Shown here in pieces: positions 50,562 through 62,906 of a stretch of DNA of 64,000 bases. The notes beneath the pieces are model-generated. The model was not told where the DNA came from. It saw nothing but the letters and a program-made list of their open reading frames with translations, and ran no database searches. The stretch is from the NCBI GenBank assembly GCA_943737045.1, contig CALSFV010000094.1, forward strand, positions 196,501 to 260,500. The letters are read 5' to 3'. The DNA is from Parapristionchus giblindavisi (Eukaryota; Nematoda; Chromadorea; Rhabditida; Diplogasteridae). Numbering within the stretch: the stretch's first letter is position 1; each line of letters begins with the position of its first letter. The position numbers were made by a program, and so were the translations under genes.

Positions 50562-51431
50562 CAGTATCGGCCAAAAGTCATGGGACGCTTTTTCATTATT
50601 TTATAACTTTTGATCCTGGAAAGCAATCAAGCTCATCTTTTGAGTCAATGTACAGAATTTATCAAGGATTATTACCATGATGTGTTGGTGTAATGAACTT
50701 AGTTAATCTTTGCGTAATGATGACGCTACCGAAGTACACTTTTTTGAAAATTCCCATTTCTTTAGTGAAAAGCCCTGTTCTTCGGGAATTTTTTGAAAAT
50801 AATTTCAAAAAATTATTTGATCAAAAAATTCAAAAAATGGCTCAAAAAATTTTTGAAAAAATTCTTTACTTTGTTTAAAAGGATAATAAGCAATTGGGAA
50901 ACATCATTTTGTATAAAAAGTGGCTAAAACAGTTAATTACGCAATTACCCAATTTCCTTCCGAAAAAATTGATTTTCATGCCCTGAGGGCGAATGAAGAA
51001 CTATGACTACCATATTCCGGGGATAAACATCACTCGCCACTAGCATCATTTTGACGCTTAGAACGGGACGTTATCACATCCAGAAGCCGAGTTATAAATT
51101 TTGGATTTCAAAGTTGCAACCCTGCCACCGCTTGAAATTGGAGTTGGAGCCATTCCGGATTGTTTGACTGTACAGCTCTAGTGGGGGTCTCCACTCTCAC
51201 GGTGTTCCCGAAGAACTGGGCTTTTCAATAAATAAATGGGAATTTTCAAAAAAGTGTACTTCGGTAGCGTCATCATTACGCAAAGATTAACTAAGTTCAT
51301 TACACCAACACATCATGGTAATAATCCTTGATAAATTCTGTACATTGACTCAAAAGATGAGCTTGATTGCTTTCCAGGATCAAAAGTTATAAAATAATGA
51401 AAAAGCGTCCCATGACTTTTGGCCGATACTG
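50562..51431. mobile_element. TA-flanked foldback element, Tc1/mariner-like
   Basis: Termini CAGTATCGGCCAAAAGTCAT are exactly inverted at the right end; TA on both sides (50560-50561 and 51432-51433). Arms of about 200 bases are nearly identical; the 450-base centre has no intact transposase frame. The terminus style (CAGT...GGCCAAAAGT) is that of Tc1/mariner elements. Confidence 0.9.
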
Positions 51432-51884
51432 TAATGTTGTTTTTTTAAAGTTGTTAATGTTATTTTATACTCTATTACTGTTACTGCTCCGGATATTTAT
51501 ATTCAATGGTAAAGATTGTTTAAAATCGAAAAACCCGCTTATAAATGCTTTATTTAGAAAAAAAACTAACAAAGAACGTAATAATTTATAAGAACGAAAA
51601 ATATTTTGTTTTCAGAAAAAACGGCAGAAATTTTTTTCGAAAAAAGTTGTTCTGAAAAAATGATTTGGTACGGCGCAAAATGTCACACATCTAATCTTTT
51701 TTCAAATTACTGTATTGATTTTATTACTGCATAATTCAAAAATCAGATATCGATTTTCGACCCTTTGAATAAGTGGTTTTATAGCTAGTTTCCATTTTCG
51801 ATAGTCTAGTTTGTGTTTTTTTCCACAGAAATAAAGACAATATTTTTCATTAACTTGTTTTGCTTTGCTATCTCTATACGGAAA

Positions 51885-52112
51885 TCAGCAGCCTCTTTTC
51901 TATTCCTCAAGCCCTCGTAATTCTTATACCTGAAGTTCTTCCAAAAACCAGTGAATTCTTCGATTATCGATTGAATTAATTATGTTTCAGTTACACATTG
52001 AATTCATTCTTCAACAACATCAACAATGGACATATGGATGTCTCGCACAAACCGTCCATGCATCTTCTGACTCTGTGAATATCATTGTCATTGTCATATC
52101 TTTATTTGAGTA
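51885..52112 (+). other. Possible orphan exons, weak
   Basis: Two short open segments with a plausible 40-base intron (51948-51987, GTGAATTC to TTTCAG) read as protein-like sequence, the second ending TVHASSDSVNIIVIVISLFE then TAA at 52110-52112. Frames on the two sides of the intron do not join cleanly, and no start or family is visible. It could be a decayed gene or the 3' end of the membrane-protein gene. Confidence 0.25.
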
Positions 52113-52285
52113 ATGGTTATTCTCCGATCGAACTCATCATATCTCCTCACCTCTCATGGACTCCATTCTTGTTCAGTGAAGATGGTTCATCACTCCTTTC
52201 TTTTCTCTTTCGATAAAATATTTTGGGGGAGTTCTAGTTTCTATGCCATTTTCGGGGAATTATGCGGTGGGAAATGCATGTGGAG

Positions 52286-53027
52286 CAGGGCTGGGAATTT
52301 CTATTTCTGAACTTTGAAGTTTTTTTTCTGTTTTCTGGCCATTTTGCAGGTCAAACTTCTGACCAGAAACAGAATTTTTTTAAATGAGAAAATTCAGAAA
52401 ATTCTAAAAATGTTATTTTTCGAAATATTTTTAGAGGAAAAGAAGAAAAAACTCATTAAATGCTGCGTTTATGGAATGTGTTATTTCAAATATCGTAGAT
52501 ACGACTGGAAATTTCATCATACGTGGGCAACCTTTGCCGTTGGAAATAACAATTTTAAATATTTTCAATTTTGAATGGATTTTGGGTAAATCGGGTGGGT
52601 CGGTTGCCAAAACCGAGCGGATAGTAACAATACCACACACGTATGAATTTCATAAATTTTGGTATCTCGGTGTTGGAATTCAGTTTTCCTTCAACGGAAC
52701 TACAAGCTAGTCAAGTGAAGCATCGGTTAAATATCATCGTGTCGTTTCTTTTGTGTTGCATGCTATTTTGTTTTTCGATGGCTTCTCGTAGGTAGAAATG
52801 AATGCGAAATGGGCTTTCTAACCAAATTAATTAAATTCATTTAGAAAATAATGCAAATCAATGACTTTATAACATTTTCTGTTTTTTTTTTCCTGATTTT
52901 TTTTTTAAAATAAGGAAAATCAATGATTTTATAGCGTTTTCTGTTTTTTCCTGAATTTTCTGATTTTTGAAAACAGAAATTTTTGTTTTCTGATTTCAGA
53001 AAAAAAATATTTTCTGTCCCAGGACTG
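52286..53027. mobile_element. hAT-type MITE with 8-bp duplication ATGTGGAG
   Basis: Left end CAGGGCTGGGAATTTC, right end TCCCAGGACTG; ATGTGGAG on both sides (52278-52285 and 53028-53035). Subterminal TTTTCTG/CAGAAAA motifs repeat. The central 300 bases are unrelated to the other copies and have no gene. Confidence 0.92.
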
Positions 53028-53196
53028 ATGTGGAGGGTATTTTTCAAGTGTCCATCCCCGCGCGACTAAATGGGAGGAGCCAAAATCGCTCTATATATAT
53101 ATATTTTTATGTATTCGTTTATTTCTGCCAATCAATACCGCGTAAAGTAAAAATACTGCGGAATACAACATGCTCCATTCTTTATACAACGACCTA

Positions 53197-53411
53197 CTCT
53201 GGTATTTCAAAACTTAAAGTCTACTTAAAATACGTCACTGACTTGAAGTTTACTTTAAGTCTACTTCAAGTGAGTGACGTCACATTTTCACTTTAAGTAG
53301 ACTTACGTGGTGACGTCACACTTTAAGTAGACTTACGTTTCACTTGAAGTAGACTTACAAGTCTACTTAAAGTGAAAGTGTAAGTAGACTTCAAGTTTTG
53401 AAATACCAGAG
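53197..53411. mobile_element. Short TA-flanked MITE built of AAGTCTACTT palindromes
   Basis: Ends CTCTGGTATTTCAAAACTT and the inverted counterpart AAGTTTTGAAATACCAGAG, with TA on each side (53195-53196 and 53412-53413). The interior has about seven copies of AAGTCTACTT/AAGTAGACTT plus GTGACGTCAC, itself palindromic. Confidence 0.85.
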
Positions 53412-53413
53412 TA

Positions 53414-54089
53414 ACTCATACATAACTAATCTTTGTAAATGCTCCAATATTTTCCTTTCAATAACTAAGCTTTTAGGAGCGCAACCCCAAAGATGTTTAA
53501 TTTTTGATAATGGAAGTGTATGTACTCAATTCTCTCCTCATATTTATCATATATGTATATCAAATACTAGCGCACAGCGCATTCAGTGTAAGAAAAGAGA
53601 GAAGAAAGAGAAAGCATCGGACCATTAAGAAAGTTCGAAGATTAAAGACACGAAGGAAAGATGAAATCAAGAAAATCGCCTAGCCTCACACCATATACAT
53701 CATTTTTTTTGGATTATAGGTTAATATATTATTGTATATAATGAGATGGCAGTATAACAGCATAAGAGGTTGGATGGGTCACGGGTCAAGGCATTTAAAT
53801 AAGACTAAACCGTATACAATATTATAAAAAGAGACGAATACGAAGAGGAAAGGGGAACCGATACGTTGATTACTAATGCTAATATCAAGTGATACATTTG
53901 AAATAAAACCACATTGAACATAGGAGAGGAAATATAAGGTCAACTACATATATAGTTACTTTGGTAACTTATCTACAATTGACTAAACTAAAATAGTCAA
54001 ACTATCTATATACAATATACTCACATATGAAACTTTAAAATCTCCCCAGGAGAATGTACACTATACACAATTATATACAATATATTAGA
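53414..54089. other. Intergenic, nothing supported
   Basis: AT-rich sequence 3' of BCAS3. A few short open frames without splice support; no repeat or RNA gene seen. Confidence 0.5.
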
Positions 54090-57000
54090 TTAAAAATCAT
54101 CAAATTGAAGTAAATCTTCTTTCTTTTCATAACGATTACCTCCTCCAGATGCTGTATCAAAGAATTCATCATCTGATAATCTCTGAAATTGTTCATTCAT
54201 CTATTATAATTTAAAAGAATGATAAATACTTACAGTATCCTCTTGTTCTACTTCAACATCTTTCATAGCTTCAGTGATAGCTTTTGATATGTCATCAATA
54301 TTATCCAACACTCCATGACGTTCCTGCACAATCTTATATTACAAAAGATTATCTTTCTATCCGACATAAAATAGAAGACAATAAATATATATCTATAGAT
54401 ATGAAGTAGTATTATAATGATCAATCGATACCTTATCACTACTCCAACTTCCACATTCAATTCTAGTAGCTTCCATTAGATCTTCTCCTTTACCAATATG
54501 TCCTCCCATTACTATTGGTACACATTTCTGTGCTGGTGCTACCTACAACACAATAATATAGAAACATCCAGACGATCTCAAGGAGAATCTTCCACCAAAA
54601 TCGATGATAATCCCTTTTATCCCCCCCCCCCCCCCCAATCAACACTCATGTGGGGTTAATTTCTTGTAAATGGAATTAGAAATTGCAAAAAGGGTGTTAA
54701 TTTTCTCCACTTGTAAATAGCATTGTAAAAAGCAAATATCTCGGTTCTCTGACTAGTTAGAGACTTGAAACTTGGTTTTTGGGTTACAAACCACGAAAAA
54801 AAGCATATAAACGAAGTTTCAGGTCTCTATTTCTACAAACAGAGGAGATATTTACCTTTTACAAGAATGTTCGAGTTTTTCCTGAAAAATCGTGTAAAAA
54901 GCAAATATCTCCGCTCTTTGTAGAGATAGACTTGAAACTTCGTTTATAAGCTTTTTTCGTGGTTTCTAACACAAATACCAAGTTTCAAGTCTCTAACTAG
55001 TCAGAGAAATGAGATATTTGCTTTTTACAATGATATTTACAAGTGGACAAAATTAACACCCTTTTTACAATTTCCAATTCCATTTACAAGAAATTAACAC
55101 CACATCAATCATTCCATCGTACACATATTAATAACTAAAGTTTTCACTAATGTCTTATGTTAATTATAATCCCGTGATGAAAATGAATAGAATAGCATAG
55201 ATGAGATATGAAGAGTATAATACCAGATTGGTAGATCTTTCTTCATTATAAGAATAGAATGAGAATTGTGGTCCTTGCCATAGACGACGATGAGGAGCTG
55301 AATATGCATGTACTTCAACCTATAATCAATCAATCATCAATTATACTCATCTAAAGAAAAGAACCCCCCCCCCCCCCCGAACAACCCGAATTAGACTAAA
55401 TTCAATCAAAATTTTAAAAAAATGAGTAGGGAGCACCTCAACTTGGAAATATCCCACCCGATTTTAATCTTCAGAGGCAAAGATTGCCCGCTCACAAATA
55501 ATGTTCATCCCATGAATGACAATTATATAATACACAACCCTCCATTTGTGGAAAAAAAATCGGGCAACCATGATTTAATATTTGCAATATATGAATCACT
55601 TCATTAAAACAATTACCTCAGGAATCCAATCTCGTTCTTCAAGTGAACATTTTCTTCTGATGGCTATCTTCTCCTTTTCGTACAATACACTCATCAATGT
55701 ACTAAAGATATTCAAATTCCTTTTCAATAATCAAACAATAAAACAAAATGTAAGTGTAATACTAACAATTATCCAAAATTGATCAAAACTGTAAGGTATT
55801 AACCATATATTGAGTACCTTTCACGAGGAAGAGGAGCTCTAACATCATCTCCTTTCTTAGTTCTTATCAATGTCCATGTTGCTGTTGGAATCATTTCTAA
55901 CTTCAGAGGATCATCTACCGAATCTTCAATCATCATATTTAGTAACACATTCATGTCGATATGGGGAAGAATAGGGATATATGAGAGAACGACGATTGAC
56001 AATGGTTACGGTAACTTTCTACGGTAATCCAAATAAACGCCCAGTTTTCAGAAATCGAAAAAGGGAAGCAATGCAATGGTATGCGGAGATACATTTGCGA
56101 AACTGGAGTACGCCATCTTCCCGTAACGTGCGACGTGCATGTCCATTTTTGGAGTGTTGGGTTCCAGTCGAAAACAATAATTGTCAATAGAGATACGATA
56201 GGAAGTTATCGAAACCATAAACCTTTTACCGTACTCCTCTTGACAATCAAGGTTTTCCACTTGGGACCTAAGACACTCCAAAAAAGCACATGGACGTGTA
56301 TGTGACACGTGACGGGGAACATAGGCGAATAGTTTACACATTTTCAAAATACGACCAGACTTTAAATAAACAAAAGGCGGTCAGACTTCGTACTTTATAC
56401 ATAGATCGAATAATATGTTACAAAGTACCAAGCCGACCGTATTTTGAGCCAAAATTTCGGAAAAATCGGAAAACCTGACCGGATTTTGATCCAAATTTGA
56501 CAAAAATCGAAAAACCCTGACCAGATTTTGAAAACCGATAACCTAGCTATTCGACTTTATAACGTGCTTTAGACCTGTGAAGAGAAGACTGAGTGCTCCC
56601 GCCTCACATAAGTACCACCACATTACAGACATTTAATTATTTAATGCTAAGAAGAGAAAAAGTTTCGGTAGCATATAAAATATCCAATAAAAAGATATTT
56701 TTTAGGATTATTATTAATATGAATAGCAGTATACTAACTTGATCGTTGAACTCTCATTTCATATGAACAAACTAGTCCATCAGCACGAGCAATATAAATG
56801 TTATTAGATGAGAGTAAAAGAGATAAACGTGATGAACTTGATACTCCCAAACGACGACCTGTTAATATATTCATATATTATATAATATTATCAAATTAAG
56901 CTATTGATACGATTATCACTGACATTTCCTGTTAATTCAACTTTTTCACAAACGTCCGAGTTCTTTTATATACTACTGAACAATCCGGACATGAGAAACC

Positions 57001-60000
57001 GTGCTCGAGGTATTGGAAATATGTCCAATCCGTAGGCTGGAGGAAAGGCTGTGCGCAAACCGGGGAATGCAAGGCATCGCTATGTGAAATTTTGCTTGTG
57101 GCTAATTCAACAGGAAATTTTCCAATTTTTGCGAGGTAATGCTATGCGCAAGGCCGCGATGGGAAAGTAAGACTGTGCGCAAAAAATATTCGTTTTCACG
57201 CGCCCACCTACGACATAGGTGGGCCACTGGGCGAAAGGCTGTGCGCAAATCGGGGAATTGTAAAGCAATGCTATGCGCATGGCCATTTTTTTAGCAAATT
57301 TGACTGGAAATGTTCCATTTGTTGCGAGGCAAAGCTATGCGCAAGTTGTGTACAAAAATAATTCGTTTTCACCCGCCCACCTATGACCTATGGTCCAATC
57401 CAATGGCACGGATTAGGGATAGTTACACCGTGACATAGACTATAAGCACCATGCTCAGGTATGGAGATATATCATTTGTATGATGAACTAAAATAAAGAC
57501 TAACCATTAGATGAAGCGAGTGCAACTGGAGTTATATCAGATGCCCATGCAGAGATCTTATCTGCTGATAACGATGATTCCTGTAATAAACATATAAGTA
57601 AATAGCCCTTCCAATTTCATTGGCTTATGACATCTAATCGATAATAATAAAAAGAGAAAGCAGCATATGATAGAATACAATGTATAGATAAACTATACCC
57701 GTATCTTCTTGACAGTATATAATGTGACAGGAGGTGGATACGGTCCAATCCTTGAGTTGAGAGCTGCCTTCGATAATGCCCCCTTATCCATAGCTGCATG
57801 TTTCCTACACAATTGTTTAGTGATTGACAGCAATAAAGGGAGTAATGTCTATTTCTCAATACCTAGTACATCCCTATATAATTACATTAATTTCTCTATG
57901 CACACCTTTTGTTTCTTTTTTTTACTTTGGAGAATTAGTCAAATTTCGTTACACGGCGCTAATTAGCTGAGGTATGAAAAACGACACAAACTTGTCAGTA
58001 AGAGGAGATCCACTGTGAGTTCTTTCTCTGGGCATTGATCCACTTCCTATAACGGATTCTTCTGCCAGACCAGCCGAACGAAGGAATCGTGACTCTCTTA
58101 AAAGGAAATAGATAACTATCCGCAACATTTCTCATATTTAGGGAAAATCAAAACGAATTCTCCTTGGACTAGGACTCTTGGAATGGTAAACGTAATAAAA
58201 TAATATTTTAAAATTCACAGAATATAATATGCGGTAAATTAAAATGAGATAAAAGTACACGACATATCCTTATTGTTCTTAATCGCTCTCAAATATCATA
58301 TAGTTTGCATATGCACTATGCTACATGAACCAATTTTTGAAGAAAAAAAAATACTTCTCTTCATTACCGATTCCCATAAAAGAAATATAATAAAATGAAA
58401 GGGACTTACCTATTAGCCAATCGTGAATTATGAGTTCTGTAGCTTGGTGTGCCTCCATAAGGACACACAGCAAATATATGAGAAGTTCCATGATTAGTTG
58501 CTATTCCTAACCATCTACCATCGAGTGACCAACATGATGAAATTATCTCAAATCAAATATATAAATATTTATAAATAAATATTATATCATATATATAATA
58601 ATATATATTGCAGATTCGAATGGATTTTTTTTCAATTTTTGCGGGTGCGCAAGGATGTGCGCGAAAAAAATTCGATTTCACGCACCCACCTATGATAATT
58701 ATATTTAAGTATATTGAAAATATACCTTAGCAGGAGTGTTTCCACGATGAAGACGATAAAGATGTTGAACGGCTCCTAATCCAATATTGACTGGATGAGG
58801 CATCAACATGAATACATGGAATGAATTACCACTTTCATCAGCTGTAGCAAGACATCTAAGATTAAACAAAGTAAGTAGAGATATAGATCAAGTACAATAT
58901 AATATACCTTCCATCAGGTGAGAAACTAATATGAGAAAGAGGATTTAGATGAGCAAGGAATCGAGCAATAATAGTTGGATTAGATGATGATGATGGGCAT
59001 GTATTAAGGAGATCAACAACTCCAACCAATCCACTACCACGTGTATTTGGTCCACTTACTGATTCACTCAATGAATTCATTGTTCGAGATAACACCTACA
59101 AGATCATTCAAATATACCATATCACTTGATTCAAGTTTAAAATTATAACATAAATTAAAATTATAATATATAATATGTTATCCTAATAATATATGCTATC
59201 CTAACCTGAATCATCTGTCCAGTCACACTTGCATTCTCCTTTTGCTCTAGACTAAGACCTCCACATGACATTTCAGCATGCTCAACCTGTTAAATACTCA
59301 ATTACTATTATTCAATAATTTAAAAGAAAAATGACCTTAGGGTGAGCGAAAGCGAGGAATGTTGAACATAAGGACATCGAAGGGGCAAATCCTTCAGATG
59401 GAGGAGTAATGGGAATACGAAATCGTTCTTGAATAGCAAATGAATCAAGAACTACTATAACAGAAGGGAGACCAAGAGCAATGAACCTAAATGATAAACA
59501 TTCATTGTGTTACACAATCAATTGAAATTACTTGTTGCTCGTTTGTATTGAAGATATTGGTTCATCGAATGTGAACTTGCTGAATTTTTGAGCTGTAGCT
59601 AGAGAAATTATCGTAAATGTACAGAATTGCTTATCCATATTAGGAGATGACGCATCGACTATGGCAAAAAGTGGTCTTTGAGAACTCAAACTGAAAAACG
59701 ATTAGTTTCAAACAATATATTTGGGAATATGCACATACATGTCCTTGTCATTTGGATTGAGGGGCTCGGGATTGTGAGGCAAGAGTTTACCCAATCGGAT
59801 GGGTCCTTGTCTTTCAGAAATAACTTCCTCCCAGTGAGACTCTTCCTGTAATGGTAAAATTACATAATAATTATACGCTTAATATTGTTATTTCTGTTAT
59901 TTGTCCTAAAACTCACATTTAATATCCATATTTGAAAACCTCGTGCTAGTCCTATGACCAGGAAATCAACCCATTTCGATGGGTCACCTGCTATGAGTGC

Positions 60001-60576
60001 TGATAAGAAATTACGAAAGACATTTTCGTTTAGCTGCTCGATAACAACGATAAACAGTTCACACTAACCAGTTTGACATCGTTGAAGTTCGACCCAATCG
60101 ATCTTTTCTGGTTGATCCGATGTATTAGTCGAAGAAATAGGGATAGTACTATGAATCATATCAGCGACAGTGCTCACTACACCACTAGTTCTTAATATTA
60201 AAGCTATAATAAACGAATTGAAGATGATATTTACTTACTGTACGGGTTGAGGCTTGGCAATTTGTCCTCTACAGATAGGAATACTTAGTTTTGATGAAGA
60301 AACTACTCGAATAGGATTAACTGATGCCGTTGTGGGCATCTTAACCAGCTCTCGTTCGATCTTTAGAGCGGGAGGGGGAGAAGGAGGTGGAGCCTCGTCT
60401 ACTACTACCGTCTTCTCATGCACTTGTGGTTGCACCTGATCAAAACGAGAGACAAATCAATGAGATAGAGAGTATTCTCTTACAGTCTGTATTGGAAAAA
60501 CAGCGACATTGGCATTAGATTGTCCTTTTCCTTTCTTCTTGCGACTATCATTCTTGTGTATAGCAGATGGAGGCAT
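54090..60576 (-). CDS. bcas3: BCAS3/Rudhira-like WD40 protein
   Basis: 21 exons from 60576 to 54090: 60576-60484, 60435-60239, 60190-60069, 59999-59917, 59845-59739, 59690-59532, 59486-59336, 59286-59206, 59095-58908, 58855-58726, 58546-58410, 58096-57992, 57804-57699, 57580-57505, 56858-56739, 55923-55818, 55701-55617, 55319-55224, 54542-54432, 54323-54234, 54200-54090; 817 residues. Diagnostic pieces: WVELQRCQT with LVIGLARGFQIW, HLNPLSHISFSPDGR, LYRLHRGNTPAK, GTSHIFAVCPYGGTPSYRTH, the BCAS3 domain (IPTATWTLIRT) and APHRRLWQGPQF. BCAS3 forms a phagophore-binding complex with PHAF1 and acts in cytoskeletal control and cell migration. The N-terminus is Lys- and Pro-rich (KKGKGQ, PPPSPPPAL). 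The frame is also open upstream of ATG 60576, so the start could be earlier. Several introns host foldback and other repeats; coding exons are intact. Confidence 0.92.
54651..55104. mobile_element. Foldback element in a BCAS3 intron
   Basis: Terminal repeat GTTAATTTCTTGTAAATGG and its inverted copy, with inner inverted blocks such as AAAAAGCAAATATCTC on both arms. The duplication is unclear. It lies just 3' (plus-strand sense) of a run of about sixteen C (54621-54636). Confidence 0.7.
55363..55378. repeat. Poly-C run of about 16 bases
   Basis: Homopolymer C run in a BCAS3 intron; a second one of similar length is at 54621-54636. Both are liable to length errors in assembly. Confidence 0.9.
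55975..56562. repeat. Inverted repeat plus dispersed repeat copy B in a BCAS3 intron
   Basis: 56105-56165 and 56270-56325 form imperfect inverted arms (ACGTGCATGTCCATTTTTGGAG against CTCCAAAAAAGCACATGGACGT). From 56398 to 56562 lies an uninterrupted copy of the repeat family seen broken at 4955-5080/6242. The acceptor of the next BCAS3 exon is intact at 55923-55925. Confidence 0.65.
57040..57405. repeat. Two tandem ~185-bp imperfect repeats in a BCAS3 intron
   Basis: Units at about 57042-57225 and 57237-57405 share AAAGGCTGTGCGCAAA, GCTATGCGCA, ATTCGTTTTCAC and CGCCCACCTA. A third, shorter fragment (TTTGCGGGTGCGCAAGGATG, CACGCACCCACCTATGA) lies in another intron of the same gene at about 58630-58695. 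Confidence 0.8.
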
Positions 60577-60954
60577 AAGAAGTCCTCTTCGAAACTGAGA
60601 ACTACCTTTTACACTAAAACACGGCACTGCACGGTCAATATCTCACGAGTCTCCATCAGCTGATCCTACCGTATCTAACAAAATAACTATTCCATGTGAG
60701 ACCTAATTTGAAATGCATCAAATGCGTCGCGGCTCGCGTCGCGTATTCCGTCCCATAATTTCTTGACGCATTTCTCACGCTCGATTTTCCAACTTGCGGG
60801 TGCTGTTATTTACTGTATTTCCATAGAGCCTCACAATCTGTATTGATATTTCTCAATGAATAGTCAATATATCGTTTCTGCTGCTTTACACACTCGTATA
60901 GTCACGATTTTAGGCAGCGAGCTCAAGGCTCGTTTCGGGTAAACCGTCAGTACG
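60577..60954. promoter_or_regulatory. Divergent promoter region between BCAS3 and gsp-2
   Basis: 378 bases between two head-to-head genes. It is clearly GC-richer than the window average (GCGTCGCGGCTCGCGTCGCG at 60726-60745), as expected for a shared promoter of broadly expressed genes. An acceptor-like GTGTTTTAG on the minus strand near 60614 may be the BCAS3 leader splice site. Confidence 0.55.
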
Positions 60955-62601
<1,647 letters not shown>

Positions 62602-62906
62602 GCGAGGCTGAGCCTTTCCCTTGTACAGTCAGTTCACCCAAACCCTTTATTTCTTTTCCGTGACCCCTCCTTCAATTCGCACTCCTTACCATCTCGTCTC
62701 CTTTCCACACGTTTCATTCGAGTTTATTAATTATAAACATACTAATAAACATCGTCCACAATAGTAGATGTTGTAACATACCTTTGCAATCTTTCTTCGC
62801 ATTGACCAGTATTGATCATATACTTTATGAATACAGTGATTTTGTAATATTTACAAAGTTAAACATTTCTCTGTGAAATATATTCATACCCTATTTTCTC
62901 AATAAC

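Noticed and set aside
50769..51235. Transposase remnant in the centre of the mariner-type foldback
   Set aside because: I could not find a convincing DDE/D motif or continuous frame on either strand.
55951..56478. Several overlapping 60-100 residue frames around 56 kb
   Set aside because: They lie in inverted-repeat DNA within a BCAS3 intron and are shadows of each other on both strands.
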